Source of the DNA: Myxocyprinus asiaticus
Taxonomy: Eukaryota; Chordata; Actinopteri; Cypriniformes; Catostomidae
Direction: 5' to 3'
Assembly (NCBI RefSeq): GCF_019703515.2
Contig: NC_059351.1
Coordinates: 21,405,001-21,469,000, forward strand
Length of the DNA: 64,000 bases
Below are positions 24,440 to 35,034 of the stretch, piece after piece. Positions within the stretch are counted from its first letter, which is position 1; each line of letters starts with the position of its first letter. The position numbers were made by a program, and so were the translations under genes. A model generated the notes under the pieces. That model was not told the origin of the DNA and ran no database searches. It saw only the letters and a program-made list of their open reading frames with translations.

Positions 24440-24733
24440 AGATTAATTTAAAGTTAATGCTTAAAGCAAGTAAAAAAAACTATTTGCCAATGGGTAAGAA
24501 AAATAAATAAGTTTTACTTTGGAATCAAGTTTTTTTCTCTTACTCAATTGGCAAATATTTTTCAAATATATGACAAATTTTTCTTTTGTTATAGGCATAA
24601 ACATTACTAAACTTTGTTAGATTTATCTGAAAACAGAATACTTTGTCATTTTGCTTCTCAATTAAATGTATCATGTTTTATTATCATTTAGATATTTTTA
24701 CTTAATAAAAAGATGAAAATATTCTGTAAGAAA

Positions 24734-24772
<39 letters not shown>

Positions 24773-24790
24773 TTTTTGCAGTGACAATCT
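24440..24790. repeat. Foldback MITE with TTTGCCAATGGG core
   Basis: TATTTGCCAATGGGTAAG near 24480 is inverted as CTTACTCAATTGGCAAATA near 24540. The right part (AAATGTATCATGTTTTATTA, ending TTTTTTTGCAGTG) matches the foldback MITE in the hAT element at 1.1-1.4 kb. An (ATT)n run lies at 24735-24772. Confidence 0.6.
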
Positions 24791-25924
24791 TCTCTCAAAG
24801 CACTAATGAATGGTAGTCAAGCTTTTCACTGAAAAATGACTTAAATTTCAGGTTGTTTTCAGCAAAACCTATAGTTTGCTGTCAGAACTCTTGGAATATG
24901 ATGCACAAGTCGTATTGACTACTTTTATGATACTTTTGGGTCCTTTTTTGGGCTGAACAGTAAGTCACATTCTACTGCCATTGTATTGAAAAGATGGATC
25001 AAAATATTCATTAAAACATCTTTTGTGTTCCGCATAAGAAAGCTTTCATTTCAATTACATTTTTGTCCAATTATTCCATTTAATAAAAGTAGTTTGATAA
25101 TAAGTTAAATGTAAAAAACATTTTATGTTTTTTCAAATAATATGTTAAACAGCAACAATCACCCATTTTATCCTAGGAAACTGCAAAAACTTGGTATCGA
25201 TATCTACGATATTGGCTTTGATAGTAATTGGTGTCAGATTGAAAAGACACTTAAGTGCATGTGCCTAGGAGCTAGTTTGATGGTTAAGCTAGTGGAGCTG
25301 CTGGGAGTCTAAGCTGCTGTATCATGGAAGGGTGAATCCAGAGTCAAGGATGTCGACATCACCCACTGACGTTCGATCCACCGCTCAATAACGGATTACT
25401 GGAATGAAGAACGAGAGGTCATGTGCAATTACTCTAATACAGCTCTGCAAACTACACTGTATAAAACAGCATTTCCTCATCCAAAAGTATGACTGAAAAA
25501 TCCAATTTGGAATACATCAAAGCATCACATCTTTGTTAACATTTAATATGTCATAAATTAAGGGGATTTGGGATTCAAAGGTTGCCAGTTTGATTTGAAA
25601 TAAGTGTAATAAATAAAAGTGTTTTTGACCATACTATTAAAACAAATAGAAATTGTTTATTATCTATATCAGTGTTAAAAAATTTGCCCTTATGGTCGTA
25701 ACACTGTACAATGTATTAGACATGCACTGGATTATTAACTGATTAGCCAATATCAGGATTAGTAAAGCTGAGGCAATTGTAATGTATTTATTAAACAAAG
25801 CTGTACAGGGTTTTGTTCAGCATTTAGCTTTGTGTGATAAACAGATTGAAATGTATTCATTTTTTCATAAAATCTGGCACAACATGACTTAGCGGCAGAG
25901 GGCAAGGTTTTAAGCGAAAAACAT
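24791..25924. other. Non-coding, no feature recognised
   Basis: AT-rich. 24840-25060 has fragments resembling the interior of family A MITEs, too diverged for firm borders. Confidence 0.4.
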
Positions 25925-26190
25925 TTATAGTGATACTTTGTATTGGGACGAATTTTGATGTTGCTTTGTGGCTTCGTAAGACTTGGAATATTTTGCACAA
26001 GTCATATAAACAACTTTTATAATGTTTTTATTTTTTATTTTTATGGCTTGACATTACGTGTCCCCAGTCATTTTTTATTGCAAAAAAAAAAAAAAAAAAT
26101 TTCCCACAAAAGAAAGAAGGTCATACAGGTTTTGGAATGACATGAGTTTGAGTAAATGATGACACATTTTCTGCCTTCATTTTTATTTTA
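25925..26190. mobile_element. TTAA MITE family A, partial copy
   Basis: The right part AGAAAGAAGGTCATACAGGT, then GAATGACATGAGTTTGAGTA and AATGATGACACATTT, matches the right half of family A. A long A-run interrupts it at 26082-26099. The terminal CCCTTTAA is gone. Confidence 0.55.
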
Positions 26191-26459
26191 ATTTAAATAA
26201 TTATGTTTAGATACAGTAAAAACAGTGAGACAAAGATGTCTGTCAAGCACGTTTACATAGAAAAACAATTAAAAACATCACAGATGGTAACAAAAAGGTG
26301 TTCTGTGGGAACGGCCCCTAAGAAATGTGTTCAAGAGTTCTATGGGCAAAATGTTATTCAATACTGAATTATAAGTCAGCAATAATAATGATAATTGCAG
26401 CATGTGACAATACTGATAAAGTAATATATTGAAGCAGAGACTATTTATTTAGGAGATTA

Positions 26460-26910
26460 TTTAAATGAATGGGAGAAATTGGAATGCCCAACCAAGAAGC
26501 TCTAAGCGCCCAACGGTCAATGGATGTAGAAAGGAAGTCCCGCCTTACAGGTAAAAAGCCAATCACCTTTTAGATACAGAAATTGCCTGTCAATCATCTC
26601 GAGAACGCGCATGCGCATTAGCTATACAAGCCGAGAAAATTATGTTTTTTAGCGTAATCTGAGGTAAAAAAGCACAATTTATGATACCAGTGTTGTGAGA
26701 TTTTACTGCTGATATCTTTGATCGTAATCTTGATCTTAACAGTTTTTGAGATTTCGGTGTTCCTCCATTGGCATGACTGGAAAAGCCTCCCGGGAGCGTT
26801 CCAAAGATGGCCGCCAGTGGACTGACTTGCTAGAAAGACTTTGATTGAAGTTATCCAAAAATAATTTTTATATCTATCATTCAATTACACTTTGCACCGT
26901 TGGAGCTTAA
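26460..26910. other. Promoter-like block, possibly a decayed mobile element
   Basis: It contains the palindrome GCGCATGCGC (26607-26616, an NRF1-type site) and AAAGATGGCCGCC (26803-26815, a YY1-type site). The edges carry a short inverted similarity: GCTC...CAACGGT on the left and ACCGTTGGAGCTTAA on the right. No ORF follows. The function is inferred only. Confidence 0.4.
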
Positions 26911-27169
26911 TAACAGTGGATTTTGGGGCTCAAGGGCCATATTAGCAAGAATCAGCTGACACGAATCAATACCTAATCTGATTCTTCAACCATTTAATTT
27001 TTTTTTTTTTAAACATTGTTGTTGGGCCTCATGTATTCAGATAGAAGACAAAGGCAGGCCTAACACAGTCGTAAAACCTAACTCAGGCCCCCACATACCA
27101 GGTCATAAATTATACTGATATAAATCGCACCAAAATCAAACAAAGGTAGTACAAAACAGACTACAAATC

Positions 27170-28042
27170 CCATGAAGCCTTGCTCACTAAAGGATCGAAC
27201 TCTCAACTCCTATTGGATGAGGCACACGACAGAACGCACCTCAACCATGACATCATCAGGAGTAGAAATACCTCTGAAATGCTTCCGGGATTTGCTTCCA
27301 GCAACTTTGCTCGCCGTGTGTAGACGCAGCTCATCGCTGCTCTCAGGGGTAGCCTCGTGGCACAAGGAAGTAACGTCAGACTTGAAACTGTGGCCATACA
27401 ATCTCCATCTCGTTGGACGAGTTGAGATTACTCTGTGTTCCACTAAACACTCTAACGAATCCGAAGGAGACTGCCGAGCAATCCGCATCTTCATCCGTTT
27501 GCCTGCAGAAGTGAAGAGATAAAAGATTTCTCTTCCATCTTCAATCAAGTCGACATCGCTGATTTCTCTGCCAGCCCGCTGAGAATCAGCAGCTGTACCG
27601 CCCGCCGACAGAGCGAGGAAATGGCCTCCCGTCATCACCCGAGCCTCGAGGAACCGAGTCTGAGTTAAAGGACGGATGAACACACATTCTGCATCCTCAT
27701 GCGATTCAAGTAAGAGGTTTACGTCTGGGCAGAGATAGAATATTATAGTGTGTTATTCTTGTGTACCAAGGTTTTTGCTTGTACAGTTTACGGACCACCG
27801 TGTCCGCTCATTATTAATACTCAGGGTATTAATTATCACGAATTTGATTTGCTGTATTGTGGTCCAACCACATTGGGCTGTTGTGCATTTCCGCCATCGC
27901 GGGTGAGACCGGCAAACTGAATTTATCCATTAAAGAATCAAAGAATGCGGGACGGTTTACGAGCCGTCCACCGCGTCTCTGAGTGATAAACACAGCTGCT
28001 TTCTCTCCCACGATCGCGAAATCGGCTTTGGGGCCGTCACTT

Positions 28043-28083
<41 letters not shown>

Positions 28084-28430
28084 TAACCACACACACACAC
28101 ACACACACGCGCGCACGCACACGATCCCTCACAAACATTCTCGGACACATTTTTGGCTAGTAGATAGCTTCGTGGTAAAGCTCAGCTTTGTCCCTAAGCT
28201 ATCGTACAAGCGGATACACGCGGTAACTGGTAGACGCCATTGACTGGTTTCTCTCCGCCCACATTTGCGGCCATATTCCCTGGCCGGAAGTCTCGCGTGA
28301 CATACTCACCACGAGAGTCACGTCCGCAATTTTATGCGCGTCCCTCCTTACACACACACACACACACACACTCGCTCTCACACACACACACACCCCCTCA
28401 TGTGTTTGATTTCCATATCTAATCATATCA
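27170..28430. other. GC-rich, CpG-containing block of unknown nature
   Basis: It has many more CpGs than its neighbours. A minus-strand frame of 157 codons (27210-27683) and a plus frame of 116 (27172-27522) overlap in antisense; neither has a recognisable domain. A (CT)n run at 28047-28080 and (CA)n runs near 28088-28110 and 28350-28395 lie inside. It could be the end of an uncharacterised retroelement or a CpG island. Confidence 0.4.
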
Positions 28431-28723
28431 CTGTTTAGTTTGTAGTTGTAAGTCGGAAGTTTATTGACTGCATTGTATTAATTATTAATTGATATTACTG
28501 CATAATTAAACTTTGTTATATTACAAAGGGAAGTGTTTTGGTTTGTTTTGCATACACCTGTGTCATGCTGACGGGATGTCAGTGCTCGGATTCAAGCCTT
28601 CATTCATTGTTTTTTTTCCCGAAAATCGATATTCTTCGGATGTATATTTTCCTAAGAAAACAATCTAATATTGAGACTGTTATACTATCTGGTTATTAGT
28701 CCCTGATTCCAGGGTGGTGCCCC

Positions 28724-28980
28724 GTCAATGTTAATCCTAATTAATATTCTATTGATTTTTGATAATTGATAATTATCTTTGATGATTGTTGAATTTGAAT
28801 GATCAATAAGCTAGTGTTAATTTTAATTAATGTTTCATCGATGTTAATGATTAGTGATTATCTTTGATAATTGTTGATTTAAAGGATTAAACAAAGCTAA
28901 CACTGATTCTCATCAATGTTCTATTGATTTCAATAATTAATAATTACCTTTGATAATTATTAATTATTGCTAATAACCAA
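28724..28980. repeat. Three imperfect tandem units, AT-rich
   Basis: Units of roughly 75-95 bp, each containing a TTCTATTGATTT-like start and TTATCTTTGATAATTGTTGA. The preceding sequence has TGGTGCCCCGTCA at 28715-28727. Confidence 0.6.
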
Positions 28981-29539
28981 ACCCGTTCCTAAACGTAGCG
29001 CACTACATTTACTGGAGCCCCATATGAGGTTTTAATGAGTTAGATTCAATTAATTAATTTAAATATTAATTAATAACTAAATAAATAATTATTAATTATT
29101 TCTGATAGTAACACTGATCTAAACAACCAGTAAAGCCCTACAATGTCCTATTAATTTTTGTTCATATAAAAGCCATTTTTCAGGACAAGAGTGGGACTAT
29201 AGCTTCTGAGAGGCAAGGCAAGAGGCAATCCAATATTCATCAAGTTCTTCCTCATATGAGATGTTTTTCAGTTGATGACATGAAATCATTTCGCGCCCCT
29301 TCCTTGGATTCAGAGGGACACATTTTTGGTTTTAGACTGAAGTCTTGTGCACCGGACAAATTAAATTCTGGGCTGCTCTGCTAAAATGGAAAGTTGCAAA
29401 GCACATTTTGATGGCAAGGTTGCCGTGTTGACCTATTCAAATCATCAATCAGTCTGGAACACTTTAATAAGAAAGCTGGATTTTGATATTTTCTGAGAGT
29501 GAGAGTGGTGTTTGCCTAGCAAAAGTGCCACTACAATGA
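28981..29539. other. Non-coding, no feature recognised
   Basis: AT-rich. TGGAGCCCCA at 29013-29022 resembles the motif at 28715. Nothing else recognised. Confidence 0.4.
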
Positions 29540-30345
29540 TATAGTAGTGGGTGGTTGCTAGGACATTGCTATGTAGTTGCTAGGGTGTTCTGAGTGATTT
29601 ATTTGCACATATTTGTTTTCTAGGGTGTTCTGAGTGGTTTTTAGTTTGTTGCTATGCAGTTGTTAAGGTGTTCTGTGTGATGTGTAGCGCATGTGTGGTT
29701 TCTAGGGTGCTCCGATGTTTTTTTTTAGTCTGTTGCTATGCAGCTGCTAAGGTGTTCTGAGGGACTTTTAGCATATGTGTGGTTTCTATGGTGTTCTGAG
29801 TGGTTTTAGTCTGTTGCTATGCAGTTGCTAAGATGTTCTGAGTGATTTTAAACACATGCGTAGTTTAGTCTGTTGCTATACGGTTGCTAAGGTGTTCTGA
29901 GTGATCTTAAGCACATATGTGGTTCCTAGAGTTTTCTAAGTGGTTTGTAGTCTGTTGCTATGCAGTTGCTAAGGTGTTCTGAGGGATTTTTTTTTAACGC
30001 ATGTGTAGTTTCTAGGTTGTTCCGAGATTTTTTTTTTTAGTCTGTTGCTCTGCAGTTGTTAATGTGTTCTGAGTGACTTTTAGCACATGTGTGGTTTCTG
30101 GGGTGTTCTGAGTGGTTTTTAGTCTGTTGCTATGCAGTTGCTAAGGTGTTCTGAGGGATTTTTTTTTAACGCATGTGTAGTTTCTAGGTTGTTCCGAGAT
30201 TTTTTTTTTTAGTCTGTTGCTCTGCAGTTGTTAATGTGTTCTGAGTGACTTTTAGCACATGTGTGGTTTCTGGGGTGTTCTGAGTGGTTTTTAGTCTGTT
30301 GCTATGCAGTTGTTAAGGTGTTCTGAATGATCTTAATCACATACT
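29540..30345. repeat. Minisatellite, TTGCTATGCAGTTGCTAAGG units
   Basis: About nine units of roughly 85-95 bp, each with TTGCTATGCAGTTGCTAAGG and GGTGTTCTGAGTG-type cores. Within it a block of about 172 bp starting near 29948 is repeated almost exactly from near 30120. One isolated related unit lies at 36220-36270. Confidence 0.85.
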
Positions 30346-30549
30346 GCAGGGTTCCTCAATAGGCGCCCGCAGGCCGAGAGACAAATGTTTGGTCCGCTCT
30401 AAAGGCCTGTTCACACCAAATCCGTGACGATTTTGCGAGACAAACTTCAGACGAAAGGTCTATACACACAGAGTCTGTAAAAAAATAAAAATGAAAAATC
30501 TCAGATCCCTATGCTTGCCCATTTTTCCTGCTTCCAACACATGTAATTC

Positions 30550-30665
30550 AAGAACGGACTGTTCACTTGCTGCCTAATATATCCCACCCCTTGACAGGTG
30601 CCATTGTAATGAGATAATCAATGTTATTCACTTCACCTGTCAGTGGTTTTAATGTTGTGGCTGAT

Positions 30666-30690
<25 letters not shown>
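30550..30690. mobile_element. Tc1 terminal fragment
   Basis: TCACCTGTCAGTGGTTTTAA followed by TGTTGTGGCTGATCAGTGTG is the same type of Tc1 end as at 15530-15561. It runs into a TG/TA microsatellite. Confidence 0.65.
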
Positions 30691-30704
<14 letters not shown>

Positions 30705-30844
30705 CAGTATGTAGCCGGTGTGCTGCAAAAACCACACTGGACACAAAACTATTTTTGGGGGGATTTTATCTGACAGCTGTTGAAAAAAAGAGGAAACAAC
30801 TGTGGTCGATGGGGTCGTATAGATAAAGAGAATATGTATATGTA

Positions 30845-31366
30845 CACTACCGGTCAAAATTTTGAAACACTTACTCATTCTTTATTATAATTTTTTTTTT
30901 CCTTCACATTTTAGAATAATAGTAAAGTCATCAAAACTATGGAATAGCATAAATGGAACTATGGGAATTATGTTGTGACTAAACAAAATCCAAATAAATC
31001 AAAACTGTGTTATATTTTAGCATCTTCAAAGTAGTCAACATTTGCCTAGAATTTGCAGACATGTACTCTTGATATTTTCTCAACCGACTTCTTGAGGTAT
31101 CAGCCTGGGATGCTTTTTAAACAGTATTGAAGGAGTTTCCATCTATGTTGGGCACTTATTGGCTGCTTTTCTTTATTATTTGGTCCAAGTCATCAATTTC
31201 AAAAACTTTTTTTTTTTAATTAAATTTTAGTTTTATAATGAAATAAATGAATATGGTGGCACAATTATATTTTCGTCTACAAAACGAATTTCAAACATTT
31301 AAGCATACGCCTTCAGATCATGAGAAACATTTCAGTCAAGTGTTTCAAAACTTTTGACCAGTAGTG
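30845..31366. mobile_element. Non-autonomous Tc1 MITE, copy 1
   Basis: The ends CACTACCGGTCAAAATTTTG and CAAAACTTTTGACCAGTAGTG are inverted, with TA on both sides (30843-30844, 31367-31368). It has no transposase frame. A second copy in reverse orientation lies at 45426-45930. Confidence 0.85.
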
Positions 31367-31382
31367 TATATATATACATATA

Positions 31383-31415
<33 letters not shown>

Positions 31416-31766
31416 GTAAGGCACCGTCCTTCGGATGAAACGTTAAACCGAGGTCCTGACTTTCTGTGGTCATTAAAAATCCCACTTCTGAAAAGAGTAG
31501 GGGTGTAACCCTGGTGTCCTGGACAAATTCCCCCCATTGGCCCTTATCAGTCATGGCCTCCTAATAATCCTCATACATGAATTGGCTCTATCACTCCACT
31601 CTCTCCTCTCCACCAATAGCTGGTGTGTCGTGAGCGTACTATGGCTGCCGTCACAACATTCAGGTGGAATGCTGCACACTGGTGGTGGTTGAGAGGAGTC
31701 TCCTGTTCACTGTGTAATGCGCTTTGAGTGTAGTGTCAGAAAAAGCGATATATAAATGTAACATTC
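31416..31766 (+). mobile_element. SINE/LINE 3' tail fragment
   Basis: Begins GGCACCGTCCTTCGGATGAA and ends AGCGATATATAAATGTAACA with CATTCATTTATTCA, a tail typical of fish SINEs mobilised by L2/CR1-type LINEs. No tRNA head is visible; 5' truncated. Confidence 0.55.
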
Positions 31767-32399
31767 ATTTATTCAAACTTTTTAAATTAATCACATTTAA
31801 TCCAGTAATCTTTCAGAAATGGAGTGTTACAACCACATAAACAGCACTTTCGGTGCTGCTGTCATGGAGCGTTTGTTTGTAAACAGTAACTTCATCTATT
31901 GTTAGAAGTATGACAATGTGAGACTATCCAATAATGATAGACATTAGTATAACGTAAATGCACTATGTGGAGGCAAAGGTAACTTAAAAATAACATGCAT
32001 TAAAAAGAAGTAATCTAAAAGCATTTGTGGTCTTTTATTTTTTCGGGGTTGGCCAGGAACAGTACAGTCTCCTTCGAGATTTCTCCAGCTCTGTGAGAGG
32101 ACCTGCCACACTCTGTTTGGGCATCTGCCTTTGAAGAGCACTTGTGTTTGTTTACTCTGAGGACTTAAATTGCCCATGATGCTTGGTAAGATTTCCATCA
32201 GGAGCTCACTTGAGGTCACAGTCAAAGGTTGACTTTAGGTCTGTAAAGCTGCGGTCAGTGTGGCCACAGAATTCAGTATCGGCAGGAGAAATCTGACCCG
32301 GGATAAGCAGTCTTATAAATGTAACATGGATCAGTCCTGTTATGCAGTAGATTCTCATGCCCCCATCATATTATATCACAATGTATTGGATATAATGTG
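31767..32399. other. Non-coding, no feature recognised
   Basis: A minus frame of 93 codons (31944-32225) shows no domain. Confidence 0.4.
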
Positions 32400-32769
32400 A
32401 AATATGGGTTCAATACAAGTTCAGCTCAATCAACAGCATTTGTGGCATAATGTTGATTACCGCAAAAAAATCATTTCAACTCGTCACTTTATTCTTTGAA
32501 AAAAGCAAAAATTGTGGTTACAGTGAGGCACTTACAATGGAAGTGAACAGGGCCAATTTATTTGAGGGTTTAAAGGCAGAAATGTGAAGCTAATACTGTA
32601 ATTTTATAAAAGCACTTACATGAATTATTCTGTTAAAACTTGAGTATTATTTGAGCTTTCAAGTTGTTTAAATTGTCGTTTTTATAGGATAACAGGATTT
32701 ATGACTTTACATCGTGATGGCAACAAAGTTGTAAAATTGGATACAACTTTACACAGAAAAGGTTAGTAA

Positions 32770-32900
32770 AGCTGGCACCACTCGCAGAAACAAAACAACT
32801 ACATTTTTTGATGAGATCTTGCTCTCTTCAGTCGGAGGTATGACACACTTGCTGATTAAGAATGGTGGAGGGGTGACAAACATGCTGACTTCCTCACTGC

Positions 32901-32937
<37 letters not shown>

Positions 32938-33333
32938 TCCCTGTCACGTGGAGCTAAAAAAAATAAAAATAAAATAAAACGCAGGAAAAACGCATAGTAA
33001 CAGAATCACTATGGATTACAATCAGCGTTTGTGATGAAATGCAGCTGAGTGCGATGAAAACGTTCAGATCAGCTTTATGTCTTGTCAGTTCTTCAGTAAA
33101 TGAAGAAGCTCATTGGTCACTTGATGAGAACAACAGAAATATATATATATTTTTTTGAGCAAGCCTAATGTGCTTTTTCAGTTTTTGAAGCTATTAACTC
33201 AGCAGGGAGTCCCAATTAATGACTAACGACCTCACGCTGGCAGACGCTAATGCGCACTTCGTCTCTCTCCGTCTGGCCGGCAATTATGTTAACGAAGCTC
33301 ACACCTGAAAATCATTGGAAAAATCGGCTAGTG
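32770..33333. mobile_element. Unidentified insertion in MITE B
   Basis: The MITE sequence stops after AAAAGGTTAGTAAA and resumes at GATTTTATCACA. Between them is 560 bp with a (CT)n run at 32908-32936, CpG-containing sequence and no ORF. The ends GGCACCACT and AGTGTGGTG are weakly inverted. No clear duplication. Confidence 0.45.
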
Positions 33334-33403
33334 TGGTGATTTTATCACAGTAGTAGTAGTGATTTTATTACACTAAAATCATGTTAACATGCATATTGTT
33401 TAA

Positions 33404-34087
33404 AGCTAGGGTGTGCAATCTTTTCCAGAAACATTTTTTGTTATACTGGTTGAAAGTCTCTTCACGTCCTGATAGCAATCAATAATTTAAGTGGTCTAAA
33501 TGTAAAAAAAAAAAATATATATATATCTTCTGTGGAAGGGACAGGACTAAAAAATGATCGACCAATCATTGCATTCGGTCCGAATGTAATGATAAGATGT
33601 CCTTCCTGTCTGTCCATCTATATTTGCATACCGCCGTGCATCTTGTTCGCGCAGACAATCACACGCCATCAACGCGGGTTCTTTGATGCTGTGCAGAGCG
33701 AGCGCGAGAATGGAAGATGAACCGCAGCTACCTTATGTTCCTCCTGAACCACCAGTAAAAGGAAACAAGAAAAGAAAGACCGTGTTAGAAACTTCTACAA
33801 CGAAACAACGTCTGGATCAAGATTGTGCTAAAAGCAGAATTAACATTGGCGTTGCTTTTCCACGCTGGAGGCAACTACGGGACTCAAAGGGTCTGAAAAA
33901 TGACACCATGGTTGCTGTTTTTCTTTTGGAGAGGTAATTACATGGTTTGATTTGTTTTTGATATATTTTGTTAATGAAGTATTTAGAGGAGACGTGGCTT
34001 TGGAGACACCTCTGAAGCGAGGGCGGGCTCTATGCTTTCAAAGCTAGCTTGCTAACTGCTAGCCTCTCTGGATTACACACCCTAGCT
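33404..34087 (+). mobile_element. TTAA element C carrying a short coding exon
   Basis: The ends AGCTAGGGTGTGCAATC and GATTACACACCCTAGCT are near-perfect inverted repeats, with TTAA at 33400-33403 and 34088-34091. It lies inside MITE B copy 2, whose uninterrupted relatives read GTTTATGTCTTG at this point, so the empty site is known. Size 684 bp. The interior carries an ATG-started ORF ending at a splice donor. No transposase is present. Confidence 0.85.
33710..33937 (+). CDS. 75-residue ORF in TTAA element C, possible first exon
   Basis: I do not recognise a named gene. The ATG at 33710 is preceded by a CpG-rich leader. The product is acidic and proline-rich at the start (MEDEPQLPYVPPEPP), then basic (KGNKKRKT, a possible nuclear signal, near residues 18-25). 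It ends with an ordered segment containing NIGVAFPRWRQLRDSKGLK and VAVFLLER. The stop TAA overlaps a good splice donor, AG|GTAATT with GT at 33934-33935, so the frame probably continues in a downstream exon. A longer in-frame start at 33683 is possible. Single lesion-free frame in an otherwise decayed region. It may be a captured host exon or the first exon of the parent transposon's own protein. Confidence 0.5.
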   Translation: MEDEPQLPYVPPEPPVKGNKKRKTVLETSTTKQRLDQDCAKSRINIGVAFPRWRQLRDSKGLKNDTMVAVFLLER

Positions 34088-34111
34088 TTAAGTCTTGAGG
34101 ATTTACTTTTT

Positions 34112-34386
34112 TTAAATTAATTCCCCTTTTCTCCCCAATTGGGAATTCCCAATGCACTTGAAGTCCTCATGGTGGTGTAGTGACTCGCCTCATTCCGGGT
34201 GGCGGAGGACGAATCTCAGTTGCCTCCACATCTGAGACCGTCAACCCGCGCATCTTATCACGTGGAGGTTACCCCATGTGACTCTACCCTCCCTAGCAAC
34301 CGGGCCAATTTGGTTGCTTAGGAGACCTGGCTGGAGTCACTCAGCACGACCTGGATTCGAACTCACGACCCCAGGGGTGGTAGTTG
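34112..34386 (-). mobile_element. tRNA-derived SINE, internally deleted copy
   Basis: Same family as the SINEs at 41346 and 43434. On the minus strand the head has a B box GTTCGAATCCAGG-like motif, followed by GTGACTCCAGCCAGGTCTCC. It lacks about 130 bp between CTTATCACG and AGGTTAC that the 43434 copy has. Flanks AGGATTTACTTTT and AGGAGATACTTTT form an imperfect duplication. Confidence 0.75.
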
Positions 34387-34659
34387 AGGAGATACTTTTG
34401 AAACGGTGAGTATTTTAACTTTTACGGATAGCCCCATTCACTTCCTTGTGCTTTACTATAACCCGTCTTTGAGTGTTTTTTAACGCAGAGGGTGGTAATC
34501 AACATTATATTACAAATGCTGTTGATTGAGCTTATCTTGTATTGATATTCCATTAAGAAATATTCCACGTGTTTCTTAATTTTTTCCCTCACCTAAATGA
34601 AATATTTAAAAGTTTTTTTTTCAACCCACTTTCACAGTGAAATCGTCAGGATTCATACA

Positions 34660-35030
34660 AATTTTCTACATTTGGCTAATTCATATGATATCATGCAACT
34701 GCACTCATTTTAATTCCTACGACTTTCACTACAGCCAATGATGTCGCTGGACATCGTTTCCATCTAATTACTTGCTTCTGTCACACACAACAGCTTCCTA
34801 TAATGTTTACACACTCTACTGATTGGTTAAGTTTAGATAAGGGGTTTGGGTAAGGGCATAATATTAATAAGTTTGTCCTTAACGCCTCGTGTGCAGAACT
34901 CGCGCTTACTTCCGCATTTGACATCCAGGAATTTGCACATGATGAAGTCGTACGAGTTTATGCGAACAACATCATGCGAGACCATACGAAATAGCCAACT
35001 CGTAAATTATGTACGAATTTTCATGAGATT
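34660..35030. repeat. Dispersed repeat with TACGAATT motifs
   Basis: Left ATTTGGCTAATTCATATGAT and right CATACGAAATAGCCAACTCG plus TACGAATTTTCATGAGATTC are roughly inverted, typical of a common cyprinid foldback repeat. A 120-codon frame across 34846-35208 is not supported as a gene. Confidence 0.5.
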
Positions 35031-35034
35031 CGTT

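Larger units (their letters stand above)
32400..34555. mobile_element. TTAA MITE family B, copy 2, broken three times
   Basis: Pieces at 32400-32769, 33334-33399, 34092-34111 and 34387-34555 line up in order with the intact copy at 61963-62581. The gaps are filled by an unidentified 560-bp insert, a TTAA element with its own duplication, and a SINE. Confidence 0.75.

Noticed and set aside
27210..27683. 157-codon minus-strand frame
   Set aside because: Overlaps a 116-codon frame on the other strand and shows no domain; likely an effect of GC-rich sequence.
27983..28426. ORFs with SLSLSL or VCVCVC repeats
   Set aside because: Translations of CT and CA microsatellites.
29540..30345. CRISPR-like array
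   Set aside because: Units are contiguous minisatellite copies without unique spacers, in an animal genome.
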